A stretch of DNA of 64,000 bases. Origin: Streptomyces griseus subsp. griseus (GTDB taxonomy: Bacteria; Actinomycetota; Actinomycetes; Streptomycetales; Streptomycetaceae). Below, piece by piece: positions 37,249-46,092 of the stretch (within the stretch, counting starts at the first letter, position 1; every line of letters begins with the position of its first letter). The position numbers and the translations under genes were made by a program. The notes beneath the pieces were generated by a model. The model saw only the letters and a list, made by a program, of their open reading frames with translations, did not search any database and was not told where the DNA came from. The stretch lies in the NCBI RefSeq assembly GCF_003610995.1, contig NZ_CP032543.1, positions 5,766,001-5,830,000 on the forward strand, read 5' to 3'.

Positions 37249-38064
37249 ATGGCGTTCACCCGTGCCACCGGGAAGCACCGTGCCCCGAGCCGCCTGACGC
37301 GCCGCAGCGCCCAGGTCGCCGGCGTCGCGGCCCTGGCCACCACCGGCGTCCTCGGCTCCCTGGCCTCCCCGGCAGCCGCAGCCGACTCCGAGGCCCCCAA
37401 GGCCGCCGAGACCGGACTCACCCAGGCCATCGCCCTCGACGCCACACTCGCCGAGCAGATCGACGCCCAGGCCCAGGCGCAGCACCAGCAGGCCCAGGCC
37501 GTCGCCGAGGCGAAGGCCAAGGCGGCCGCGGAAGCCAAGGCCAAGGCGGCGAAGGCCAAGGCGAAGGCGGAGGCCCGGCGCAAGGCCGAGGCCCGCGCCC
37601 AGGAGGTCCGCGAGGAGAAGGCCCGGGCCGCCCGCGCCGCCGAGCGCGCCCGCCTCAACGCCTTCCACCTCCCGGTCGCCGGCTCGTACGTCACCACCGG
37701 CTACAAGTCCGGCGGCGCCCTCTGGTCCTCCGGCAGCCACTCCGGCGTGGACTTCCGCGCCGCCTCCGGCAGCTCCGTCGTCGCGGTCGGCGCCGGTACG
37801 GTCGTCGAGGCCGGCTGGGGCGGCGCGTACGGCAACAACATCGTGCTCCGGATGACGGACGGCACGTACACCCAGTACGGCCACCTCTCCTCGATCGGCG
37901 TCTCCGTCGGCCAGAGCGTCACCTCCGGCCAGCAGATCGGCGTCTCCGGCTCCACCGGCAACTCCACCGGCCCGCACCTCCACTTCGAGGCCCGGACCAC
38001 CCCGGAGTACGGCTCGGACATGGACCCGGTCGCCTACCTGCGCTCGCACGGCGTGAACGTCTGA
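37249..38064 (+). CDS. Secreted M23 family peptidoglycan endopeptidase
   Basis: A 271-aa LytM/M23 metallopeptidase. An N-terminal signal region (GVAALATTGVLGSLASPAAA, cleavage near residue 45) is followed by a ~90-residue Ala/Lys/Glu/Gln coiled coil (repeats of AKAKAAKAKAEA). The zinc domain then shows HSGVDFRA (first His and Asp), YGHLSSIGVSVGQSV and GPHLHFEART (catalytic His and ligand His). It should cut peptide cross-links in the wall. Its mRNA carries a c-di-AMP riboswitch, tying wall remodelling to the second messenger, as for other Streptomyces wall hydrolases involved in germination and growth. A terminator follows. Confidence 0.92.
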   Translation: MAFTRATGKHRAPSRLTRRSAQVAGVAALATTGVLGSLASPAAAADSEAPKAAETGLTQAIALDATLAEQIDAQAQAQHQQAQAVAEAKAKAAAEAKAKAAKAKAKAEARRKAEARAQEVREEKARAARAAERARLNAFHLPVAGSYVTTGYKSGGALWSSGSHSGVDFRAASGSSVVAVGAGTVVEAGWGGAYGNNIVLRMTDGTYTQYGHLSSIGVSVGQSVTSGQQIGVSGSTGNSTGPHLHFEARTTPEYGSDMDPVAYLRSHGVNV

Positions 38065-38090
38065 CCTCACCGCGCGCGACCCCTGACCGA

Positions 38091-38121
38091 CGAAGGCCCC
38101 GGTTTCCCACCGGGGCCTTCG
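38091..38121 (+). terminator. Terminator after the M23 peptidase gene
   Basis: A perfect hairpin with 13-bp arms (CGAAGGCCCCGGT and complement) and a TTCCC loop, 27 bases after the stop. Confidence 0.85.
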
Positions 38122-38287
38122 GCATGCGCCGGGAAAGCCTCGTACGGCGCCCCGCCACTCCCCGCCCCTGGCCAGAAGATATCCATCAATTCCGGCCTGC
38201 CATCGGAAATTCCGGCAGATTGCAATAGAGTCACGGAACAGGCGTCGGCCGGCCGCGTTTCGCGGGGATTAAGGCGGAGGTTCGGAC

Positions 38288-38995
38288 ATGCGCATTCCCG
38301 CGCATTCGGTATGCACGGCGATCCGTGACGACATCGTCTCCGGTGTCTACGAGCGCGGCAGCCGCCTCACCGAGGAGCTGCTGGCACGGCGGTACGGCGT
38401 CTCCCGCGTCCCGGTGCGCGAGGCGCTGCGCACCCTGGAGTCCGAGGGCTTCGTCGTCACCCGCAGGCACGCCGGGGCCTGTGTCGCCGAGCCCACCGAG
38501 CAGGAGGCCGCCGACCTGCTGGAGGTGCGGATGCTCCTGGAGCCGCTCGGCGCCGCCCGGGCCGCCCAGCGCCGTACGGAGGCCCACCTCAAGGTGCTCC
38601 GCGGGCTGGTCAGGCTGGGCCAGGAGCGGGCCCGGCGGGGCGAGGGGGAGGATCTGCGGTCGCTGGGCGGCTGGTTCCACGAGACCCTGGCCCAGGCCTC
38701 CGGCAGCCCCGGCCTCATCGCCCTGCTCACCCAGCTCAGACACAAGGTCGCCTGGATGTACGCCGTGGAGCAGCCGGCCCGCCCGGTCGACTCCTGGGCC
38801 GAGCACGGGGCCATCGTGGACGCGGTGGCGCGCGGCGACGCGGAACGGGCCAGGGCGCTCACCGCCCAGCATGCGGAACGGGCCGCCGGGGCGCACCGGC
38901 TGCGCCGCCCGGACCGCCCCGGTCGGCGCGCGGCGCCGCCGCCCCGGGTGAGTTCTTCGCAACACGGCGTAAACATCGCGGGTGTCCGCCATTAA
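38288..38995 (+). CDS. GntR family transcriptional regulator (FCD domain)
   Basis: A 235-aa regulator. The winged helix covers about 1-75: VCTAIRDDIVSGVYERGSRL, then RRYGVSRVPVREALRTLESEG and the wing FVVTRRHAGACV. A helical FCD ligand-binding domain follows, with LLEVRMLLEPLGAARAA, WFHETLAQASGSPGLIALL and HGAIVDAVARGDAERARAL. The C-terminus is Arg/Pro-rich. The ATG at 38288 has GGAGG upstream. TAGAGT near 38226 is a plausible -10, beside an inverted TGCC/GGCA pair around 38198-38217. The ligand is unknown. It is convergent with the HPr gene, but a link to PTS control is not shown. Confidence 0.85.
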   Translation: MRIPAHSVCTAIRDDIVSGVYERGSRLTEELLARRYGVSRVPVREALRTLESEGFVVTRRHAGACVAEPTEQEAADLLEVRMLLEPLGAARAAQRRTEAHLKVLRGLVRLGQERARRGEGEDLRSLGGWFHETLAQASGSPGLIALLTQLRHKVAWMYAVEQPARPVDSWAEHGAIVDAVARGDAERARALTAQHAERAAGAHRLRRPDRPGRRAAPPPRVSSSQHGVNIAGVRH

Positions 38996-39121
38996 CAAGG
39001 ACGCCGTATACAAAGAGAAGTAATTGCCGAGGGCTTTATTCGTGCTGCCCGAATTAAGTGGTCATCGGCCGTGCGGGTAAGTGGTGGCCGATCGGCGTAT
39101 CGGCATCGTGAATAACGAAAG

Positions 39122-39154
39122 AGCCGTGGCCCCCCTCAGGGGAACCACGGCTCG
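39122..39154 (-). terminator. Terminator after ptsH
   Basis: On the minus strand GAGCCGTGG pairs with CCACGGCTC, with additional C/G pairing inside, followed by TTTCGTTATTC. It lies 34 bases beyond the HPr stop. Confidence 0.8.
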
Positions 39155-39187
39155 AAGTCCGTCGCCGTTGAACGGCCCCGGGGATCG

Positions 39188-39469
39188 TCAGACGGTCTCG
39201 GGAAGCTCTTCCAGACCCTCGGCGACCAGCTTCGCCAGACGGTCCAGGGCGGCCTCGGCGCCGTCCGCGTCGGACGCGAGCACGATCTCCTCGCCACCCT
39301 GCGCGCCCAGACCCAGCACCGCGAGCATGGAGGCGGCGTTGACCGGGTTGCCGTCGGCCTTGGCGATCGTCACGGGGACGCCGGAAGCCGTGGCGGCACG
39401 GACGAAGATGGAAGCGGGGCGGGCGTGCAGGCCCTCGGCCCAACCGACGTTTACGCGGCGCTCAGCCAT
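39188..39469 (-). CDS. ptsH: Phosphocarrier protein HPr
   Basis: A 93-aa HPr, the phosphocarrier between enzyme I and sugar-specific IIA proteins of the phosphotransferase system. His15 lies in the signature GLHARPASIF. The regulatory-helix region reads NAASMLAVLGLGAQGGEE, with a Ser at the position phosphorylated in Firmicutes. The ATG at 39469 (MAERRVNVGW) has GAAGGG upstream and gives the family-normal length. It is monocistronic and followed by a terminator; enzyme I is not in this window. Confidence 0.95.
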   Translation of the reverse strand: MAERRVNVGWAEGLHARPASIFVRAATASGVPVTIAKADGNPVNAASMLAVLGLGAQGGEEIVLASDADGAEAALDRLAKLVAEGLEELPETV

Positions 39470-39618
39470 GGTTCTGCCCTTCACATATCAACGGTTGTCT
39501 AGACCAGTCTCTCATGCGGTGCGTACTGCCGTGCCCGGCCTCCCCTCCGACGAGCTCCTGTCCCGGCCGTCCTCAGACTGCCCCGGTACCGATCCCTCCG
39601 CGACCGGGATGTCAGCCG

Positions 39619-39624
39619 TAGGCT
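39619..39624 (+). promoter_or_regulatory. Likely -10 element of the leaderless acyltransferase gene
   Basis: TAGGCT ends 6 bases before the ATG at 39631. No Shine-Dalgarno is present, so a leaderless transcript is likely. Confidence 0.45.
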
Positions 39625-39630
39625 TTGTCC

Positions 39631-42506
39631 ATGGAGCCCGAGCCGGAGCTGAGCCCGCATCACGCGTACCCCGACCACTGGGAAGCGGACGTGGTGCTCC
39701 GCGACGGTGGCACCGCGCGCATCAGGCCGATCACCACGGACGATGCCGAGCGGCTGGTCAGCTTCTACGAGCAGGTCTCCGACGAGTCGAAGTATTACCG
39801 GTTCTTCGCCCCGTACCCCCGCCTCTCCGACCGGGACGTGCACCGCTTCACCCATCACGACTACGTCGACCGGGTGGGGCTGGCCGTCACGATCGGCGGT
39901 GAGTTCATCGGCACCGTCCGCTTCGACCGCATCAACGGACAGGGCAGGCCCGCCTCCGCCCCCGCCGACGAGGCCGAGGTCGCCTTCCTCGTCCAGGACG
40001 CCCACCAGGGCCGTGGAGTCGCCTCGGCGCTGCTCGAACACATCGCCGCCGTCGCCCGCGAGCGGGGTATCCGGCGCTTCGCCGCCGAGGTGCTGCCCGC
40101 CAACAACAAGATGATCAAGGTGTTCCGGGACGCCGGCTACACCCAGCGGCGCAGCTTCGAGGACGGCTCCGTCCACCTCACCCTCGACCTCGAACCCACC
40201 GAGAAGTCCCTCGCCGTCCAGCGCGGCCGTGAGCAGCGCGCCGAGGCCCGCTCGGTCCAGCGCCTCCTCGCCCCCGGCTCCGTCGCGGTGATCGGTACCG
40301 GCCGCACACCCGGGGGAGTGGGCCGCACGGTCCTGCGCAACCTCCTCGCCGCAGGCTTCACCGGCCGCACCTACGCCGTGAACCGCGCCTTCGACGAGGG
40401 GCCGGCCACCCTCGACGGCGTCCCCGCCCACCGCTCGCTCGGCGAGATCGACGAGCGGGTCGACCTCGCCGTCATCGCGGTCCCCGCCCACCGGGTCCCC
40501 GAAGCCGTCGCCGACTGCGGCGAACACGGCGTCCAGGGCCTCGTCGTCCTCTCCGCCGGTTACGCCGAGCGGGGCTCGGCCGGCCGCGAGCTCCAGCGCG
40601 AACTGGTCCGCCAGGCCCGCTCGTACGGCATGCGGATCATCGGCCCCAACGCCTTCGGCATCATCAACACCGCCGAGTCCGTCCGGCTCAACGCCTCCCT
40701 CGCCCCCGAGTCGCCCGCCCGTGGCCGGATCGGCCTGTTCACCCAGTCCGGCGCGATCGGCATCGCCCTCCTCTCCGGACTCCACCGGCGCGGCGCGGGG
40801 CTCTCCTCGTTCATCTCTGCGGGCAACCGGGCCGATGTCTCCGGCAACGACTTCCTCCAGTACTCGTTCGAGGACCCGGACACCGACGTCGCCCTCCTCT
40901 ACCTCGAATCACTCGGCAACCCCCGCAAGTTCACCCGCCTCGCCCGCCGCACCGCCGCCCTGAAGCCCGTCGTCGTGGTGAAGGGCGCCCGGCACAGCGG
41001 CACCAACCCGCCCGGCCACGCCGTCCCCGTCAGCCGCATCCCCGACGCCACCGTCTCCGCCCTGATGCGGCAGGCGGGCGTGATCCGGGTCGACACGGTG
41101 ACCGAGATGGTGGACGCCGGGCTGCTCCTGGCCGGGCAGCCGCTCCCGGCCGGACCCCGGGTCGCGATCCTCGGCAACTCCGAGTCCCTCGGCCTCCTCA
41201 CGTACGACGCCTGCCTCGCCGAGGGGCTCCGCCCGCGCCCGCCGATCGACCTCACCACGGCCGCCTCCCCACAGGACTTCAAGGACGCGCTGGCCGAGGC
41301 GCTCGCCGACGGGAGCTGCGACGCCGTGGTCGTCACCGCCATCCCGTGGGTGGGGGAGAACGGCGAGGCCGAGACCGGTGACGGCGAGGTGCTGGCCGCC
41401 GCCCTGCACGGCGCCGCGGCCGGAAGCCCCGCCAAGCCCGTCGCCGTCGTCCATGTGGAGATCGGCGGCCTCGCGGAGGCCCTGGCCGCCGCGAGCAGCA
41501 CGGCCGCACCCCGCACCCGGCCCACGACGCTCGCCGCCCAGCCCTCCGGCGCGTCCGGAGCGCCCACCCCCACGGAGACCGCGCCCCAGGGAGCCGGAGA
41601 GGCCGAAGGAGGCGAGCCGCCGGTCCGCCCCGGCCGCATCCCCGCCTATCCCGCCGCCGAGCGGGCCGTACGGGCGATGTCCGAAGCGGTGAAGTACGCC
41701 CAGTGGCGGCGCCAGGCCGCCACGCCCGGCAAGGTGCCCGAGTTCCTGGACGAGACCACCGACGAGCCCGGCGCCGCCGCCCTGATCGACACCCTGCTCG
41801 GCCCCACCCCGACCCGCGCGGCCGCACCCTCGCCCACGACGAGGCCCGCGAGCTGCTCGGCCGCTACGGCATCCCGGTACGCCCCACGCTCCCCGCCCCG
41901 GACCCCGGGGCAGCCGTCGCCGCGGCCGCCCGCCTCGGTTACCCGGTGGCGCTGAAGACCACCGCACCCCACCTGCGCCACCGCGCCGACCTCGGCGGCG
42001 TACGGCTGGACCTCGCGGACGAGGACGCGCTGCGCCGGGCGTACGGAGAGTTCACCGAGCTCCTCGGCAAACCCGCCGAACTCCTCCCGGTCGTCCAGTC
42101 CATGGCCCCGCGCGGTGTGGACACGGTCGTACGGGCCTCCATCGACGCAGCCGCCGGGGCCGTCCTCTCCTTCGGTCTGGCGGGCGCCCCCTCCGAGCTG
42201 CTCGGCGACACCGGGCACCGGCTGGTCCCGGTCACCGACCGCGACGCCGCCGAGCTGATCCGGTCGATCAAGGCGGCCCCGGTCCTCTTCGGCTGGCGCG
42301 GCTCGGCCCCGGTCGACACCCCGGCGCTGGAGGAGCTGCTGCTGCGGCTCTCCCGGCTGGTCGACGACCACCCCGAAGTGGTCTCCGTGGCGCTGGAACC
42401 GGTCGTCGTGGCCCCCCACGGCCTCACCGTCCTCGGCGCGAGCGTCCGGCTGGCCCCGCCGCCCCCGCGCGGCGACCTGGGCCCGCGCCGCCTCCCGAAC
42501 TACTGA
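39631..42506 (+). pseudogene. Bifunctional GNAT acetyltransferase / acyl-CoA synthetase-like protein, frameshifted
   Basis: The gene should encode about 958 residues. Residues 1-190 are a GNAT acetyltransferase (AEVAFLVQDAHQGRGVASALLEH is the acetyl-CoA loop). From ~205 comes a CoA-binding and ADP-forming acyl-CoA synthetase region (SVAVIGTGRTPGGVGRTVLR, GLFTQSGAIGIALLSGL). The frame breaks near 41803-41810: after DTLLGP the first frame runs into Arg/Pro nonsense ending at 41955. The expected continuation, PDPRGRTLAHDEARELLGRYGIP and the ATP-grasp domain to NY, is in another frame ending at 42506. Restoring one base in GGCCCC-ACCCC repairs it. This is either a real mutation, a sequencing error or recoding. 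Homologues acetylate lysines of metabolic enzymes. Confidence 0.8.
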
Positions 42507-42534
42507 CAGGTCCCAGGCAGCCACCGGCCCCCCG

Positions 42535-42540
42535 TAGGAT
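42535..42540 (+). promoter_or_regulatory. Likely -10 element of the leaderless DUF5998 gene
   Basis: TAGGAT is followed by 7 bases and the ATG at 42548. No ribosome site precedes it. Confidence 0.45.
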
Positions 42541-42547
42541 GGTGCAC

Positions 42548-43144
42548 ATGGCAAAGACCGGTACGACGACCCAGGGGCTGCGCGCGGCGATCGAGCGCAG
42601 CGGCTACTACCCGGCCCTCGTGGCCGAGGCGGTCGAGGCCGCCGTCGGCGGGGAGCCGGTCGCCTCGTACCTGGTCCATCAGGAGACCACGTTCGACTCC
42701 AACGAGGTCCGCCGCCATGCCACGGTCCTCGTGCTGACCGAGCACCGGTTCATCGTCAGCCACACCGACGAGCAGGCCGCCGACACCAGCTCCCCGACGC
42801 CGTACGCCACCACCTCCACGGAGTCGGTCAAGCTGGACCGGATCTCCTCCGTCGTGGTCAGCCGCGTGGTGGCCAACCCGGAGAAGTACGTCGCGGGCAC
42901 GCTGCCCCGCGAGGTCGTCCTCACCATCGGCTGGGGCGCGGTCTCCCGGATCGACCTGGAGCCCGCCGCCTGCGGTGACGCCAACTGCGAGGCCGACCAC
43001 GGCTACACGGGCAGCTCCACCGCCGACGACCTGAGCCTGCGCGTCAGCGAGGCCGGCGACGGCCCCGACGCCGTCCGCCAGACCCTCGCCTTCGCCCAGT
43101 CGCTCTCCGAGGCCACGGCCGCCACCGCGGCGACCGGCCGGTGA
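42548..43144 (+). CDS. DUF5998 family protein
   Basis: A 198-aa soluble actinobacterial protein of unknown function, matching DUF5998 by sequence: LRAAIERSGYYPALVAEAVEAAVGGE, SYLVHQETTFDSNEVRRHATVLVLTEHRFIV, then DRISSVVVSRVV and a short Cys-containing loop ACGDANCEADHGY. It looks like a PH-like beta domain with a helical start. The ATG at 42548 is preferred to an ATG at 42539, which lies inside the -10. The next gene begins within its stop (GTGA), so the two are coupled. Confidence 0.75.
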   Translation: MAKTGTTTQGLRAAIERSGYYPALVAEAVEAAVGGEPVASYLVHQETTFDSNEVRRHATVLVLTEHRFIVSHTDEQAADTSSPTPYATTSTESVKLDRISSVVVSRVVANPEKYVAGTLPREVVLTIGWGAVSRIDLEPAACGDANCEADHGYTGSSTADDLSLRVSEAGDGPDAVRQTLAFAQSLSEATAATAATGR

Positions 43145-44331
43145 TGGTCCAGCCCGCCTGGCCGGACCCGGTCCCGCTCGCTCTCGACACCGCCCCCGTC
43201 CCCGCGTACGGCAGCGGCTCGCTCGCCGACCTGCTGCCGACGCTCGCGGCCGGGCAGGGGGTGGCGGGCCTCACCGCCACCATCTCCGAACTGACGCCCG
43301 CCGACCGCAACTGCGTCTTCCTGATCGACGGCCTCGGCTGGGAGCAGATCAGCTCCCACCCGGACGAGGCGCCCTTCCTGCACTCCCTGCTGCCCACCTC
43401 GCGCGGCAACACCGGGCAGCCGATCACCGCGGGCTTCCCCTCCACCACCGCGACCTCGCTCGCCTCGGTCGGTACGGGGCTGCCGCCCGGCGAGCACGGT
43501 CTGCCCGGCTACACCGTGCGCAACCCGGAGACCGGCGCGCTGATGAACCAGCTCCGCTGGAAGCCGTTCACCGCGCCGAAGGTCTGGCAGCCCTACCCCA
43601 CGGTCTTCCGGCTCGCCGACGCGGCGGGCGTGCACACCGCGCAGGTCTCCTCCCCGGACTTCGAGCAGACCCCGCTCACCAAGGTCGCGCTCAGCGGCGG
43701 ATCCTTCCTCGGCCGGCTCTCCGGCGAGGACCGGATGGACGTCGCCGCCCAGCGCCTCGCCGCCGGTGACCGCTCGCTCGTCTACACGTACTACAGCGAG
43801 GTCGACGGCAAGGGCCACCGCTTCGGCGTCGACTCCGACGCCTGGCGCGGCCAGTTGATGTACGTCGACGGGCTCGCCCAGCGCCTCGCCGAGCAGCTGC
43901 CGCCGCGCTCCGCGCTCTACATCACCGCCGACCACGGCATGATCGACATCCCGTTCGACGAGCAGTCCCGGATCGACTTCGACGAGGACTGGGAGCTGCG
44001 CGCGGGCGTCGCCCTGCTCGGCGGCGAGGGCCGCGCCCGCCATGTCTACGCGGTGCCCGGGGCCCAGGGCGACGTCCTGGCCGTCTGGCGCGAGGTGCTC
44101 GGCGAGCAGTTCTGGGTGGCGAGCAGGGACGAGGCGATCGCGGCGGGCTGGTTCGGGCCCGTCATCGACGAGCGAGTGTACGGCCGGATCGGCGATGTGG
44201 TCGCCGCCGCCCACGACGACGTCGTCATCACGGCGTCCGTCAACGAGCCGCACGAGTCGGCGATGGTCGGCATGCACGGCTCCCTGACCCCCGTCGAACA
44301 GCTCGTCCCGCTGCTCGAAGTACGCTCGTAA
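43141..44331 (+). CDS. Alkaline phosphatase superfamily protein (nucleotide pyrophosphatase/phosphodiesterase-like)
   Basis: A 396-aa protein of the alkaline phosphatase superfamily. FLIDGLGWEQI supplies the first metal-binding Asp, and FPSTTATSLASVGTG holds the nucleophilic Thr/Ser typical of nucleotide pyrophosphatase/phosphodiesterases. Later YYSEVDGKGHRFG and YITADHGMIDIPFDEQ give the remaining Asp/His metal ligands. No signal peptide is present, so it is probably cytoplasmic. The substrate is unknown. The start is the GTG at 43141, overlapping the DUF5998 stop. The thymidine kinase gene follows 43 bases later. Confidence 0.85.
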   Translation: MMVQPAWPDPVPLALDTAPVPAYGSGSLADLLPTLAAGQGVAGLTATISELTPADRNCVFLIDGLGWEQISSHPDEAPFLHSLLPTSRGNTGQPITAGFPSTTATSLASVGTGLPPGEHGLPGYTVRNPETGALMNQLRWKPFTAPKVWQPYPTVFRLADAAGVHTAQVSSPDFEQTPLTKVALSGGSFLGRLSGEDRMDVAAQRLAAGDRSLVYTYYSEVDGKGHRFGVDSDAWRGQLMYVDGLAQRLAEQLPPRSALYITADHGMIDIPFDEQSRIDFDEDWELRAGVALLGGEGRARHVYAVPGAQGDVLAVWREVLGEQFWVASRDEAIAAGWFGPVIDERVYGRIGDVVAAAHDDVVITASVNEPHESAMVGMHGSLTPVEQLVPLLEVRS

Positions 44332-44374
44332 CCGCGTTTCCCCCTCCGCTGTTCTGAAAGGTGCTCGTCCCCTC

Positions 44375-45028
44375 ATGCCCGAGCTGGTGTTCTTCTCCGG
44401 AACCATGGACTGCGGAAAGAGCACGCTGGCCCTGCAGATCGGTCACAACCGCTCCGCGCGGGGCCTCCAGGGCGTGATCTTCACTCGCGACGACCGGGCG
44501 GGCGAGGGCAAGCTCTCCTCCCGGCTCGGCCTGGTGACGGACGCCGTCGAGGCCGACGAGGGCATGGACGTCTACGCGCACATCGTCGACCGGGTCAGCC
44601 GCGGTGGCCGGGTCGACTACGTCATCGTGGACGAGGCGCAGTTCCTCGCCCCGGTCCAGATCGACCAGTTGGCCCGGGTCGTCGACGATCTGGGCCTGGA
44701 CGTCTTCGCGTTCGGCATCACCACGGACTTCCGCACCAAGCTCTTCCCCGGCTCCCAGCGGCTGATCGAACTGGCCGACCGGATAGAGGCGCTCCAGGTC
44801 GAGGCGCTCTGCTGGTGCGGCGCCCGCGCCACCCACAACGCCCGTACGGTGGACGGCGAGATGGTCGTCGAGGGCGCCCAGGTCGTCGTCGGCGATGTCA
44901 ACCGGCAGGCGGGCGAGGTCGGTTACGAGGTGCTGTGCCGCCGCCACCACCGCCGTCGGCTCACCGCGGAGACGGCCCGCGCCGGCACGCTCTCCCCGGA
45001 CGTGCTCCCGGTCGCCGCCGAGAGCTAG
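44375..45028 (+). CDS. tdk: Thymidine kinase
   Basis: A 217-aa type II thymidine kinase-like protein, phosphorylating thymidine to dTMP in the salvage pathway. It has a P-loop FFSGTMDCGKSTLALQI (Walker A about 9-16), VDYVIVDEAQFLAPVQID (Walker B), LDVFAFGITTDFRTKLFPGS and a C-terminal lasso with ALCWCGARATHNAR and VLCRRHHRRR. The second cysteine pair of the usual zinc site is only partly kept (CWC, then a single C before RRHH), so zinc binding may use His. The ATG at 44375 has a GAAAGG site. It is probably co-transcribed with the two genes upstream. Confidence 0.88.
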   Translation: MPELVFFSGTMDCGKSTLALQIGHNRSARGLQGVIFTRDDRAGEGKLSSRLGLVTDAVEADEGMDVYAHIVDRVSRGGRVDYVIVDEAQFLAPVQIDQLARVVDDLGLDVFAFGITTDFRTKLFPGSQRLIELADRIEALQVEALCWCGARATHNARTVDGEMVVEGAQVVVGDVNRQAGEVGYEVLCRRHHRRRLTAETARAGTLSPDVLPVAAES

Positions 45029-45045
45029 CCGCCCCGAAGGGACTC

Positions 45046-45101
45046 CAGCCCTCGGACGACCGTACGAGAGCCGGCGGTTCAGCCCTTGGACGACTGTACG
45101 A
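45046..45101. repeat. Direct repeat overlapping the 3' end of the VOC gene
   Basis: Two 22-bp copies matching at 20 positions (both start CAGCCCT and end GTACGA) lie at 45046-45067 and 45080-45101. The second covers the last codons of the VOC gene; the first lies in the gap towards tdk. Confidence 0.6.
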
Positions 45102-45855
45102 TCGTGAAGGCGGCGCCCTCCGGATCGGCCACCGTCGCCAGCCGGCCGCCGGCCCCCTCACGCGGCGGCTGGAGGACGTGCCCGCCCAGCTCCACCACCC
45201 GCGCCGCGGACTCGTCCACGTCGGCGACCTCGAAGTACGTCATCCAGTGCGGCCCCCGGTCGCGCGGCAGCGACTGGCCGGCCCCGTGCAGGGCGGCCAC
45301 CGGGACGCCCGCCAGGTGCAGGGTCTGGTAGTCGAAGTCGGCGGAGACCACCGCCTCGGTCTCGTAACCGAAGACCGTCTGGTAGAACTTCGCGACCATC
45401 GAGGTCTCCCGCGTCACCAGCTCGTTCCAGACGGGGGTGCCGGGGACGCCCGCCTTCATCGTGCCGATGTGCTCCGAGCCCTGCCAGACGCCGAAGACCG
45501 CCCCGCCCGGGTCCGATGCGATGGCGAGCCGCCCCGCCTCACCCGCGTCGATCGGCCCGACCGCGACCGTGCCGCCGCAGGAGCGGATCGCCTCGGCCGT
45601 CAGGTCCGCGTCGTCCGTCGCCAGGTAGGTGGTCCAGGCGATCGGGAGGTGCCGGTCGGGCGGCAGCTGACCGATGCCCGCGACCTCCTTGCCGTCGAGG
45701 AGTCCGCGGACATAGGGGCCCAGCTGGTCGGGGCCCGGCCGGAACTCCCAGCCGAACAGGGCTCCGTAGAACTCCTGGGTCGCGCTCAGGCCGTGCACGA
45801 TCAGACTCACCCAGCAAGGTGTTCCGGGCGTGCGCCGGGCAGCAGCCTCGGTCAT
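45079..45855 (-). CDS. VOC family (glyoxalase/dioxygenase fold) protein
   Basis: A 258-aa protein made of two vicinal-oxygen-chelate domains. The first (about 10-125) has CWVSLIVHGLSATQEFYGALFGWEF and ends IASDPGGAVFGVWQG. The second has WNELVTRETSMVAKFYQTVFGYET, HWMTYFEVADVDESAARVVELGG and VADPEGAAFTIVQS. Repeated halves with Asp-Pro-x-Gly-Ala-x-Phe turns are typical of Streptomyces VOC proteins related to hydroxylases and resistance proteins. The metal ligands His/Glu are not complete, so a metal-dependent reaction is uncertain. The ATG at 45855 has GAGGAGA upstream. It is convergent with tdk. Confidence 0.85.
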   Translation of the reverse strand: MTEAAARRTPGTPCWVSLIVHGLSATQEFYGALFGWEFRPGPDQLGPYVRGLLDGKEVAGIGQLPPDRHLPIAWTTYLATDDADLTAEAIRSCGGTVAVGPIDAGEAGRLAIASDPGGAVFGVWQGSEHIGTMKAGVPGTPVWNELVTRETSMVAKFYQTVFGYETEAVVSADFDYQTLHLAGVPVAALHGAGQSLPRDRGPHWMTYFEVADVDESAARVVELGGHVLQPPREGAGGRLATVADPEGAAFTIVQSSKG

Positions 45856-46092
45856 CGTCTTGTCTCTCCTCGGACCGTTGTGGTGGCCGTACGGGGGGAA
45901 CGGGGCGGTACGGCCGTCCCGGGTCAGGACGCGGTCCGCACACCCCGTGCAGATGCTCGCACCACCCGGCACCGGCACGGCCCCGGCCGCGCCGCGTTCT
46001 CCGGGTTCTCGGCGGGCGAAGACCGCTTTGGTGCGGTAGGTCCGCCCGTGCGCTGGTACGGGCGCCACGGCCTCTGCGCGAGGATGGCACCC

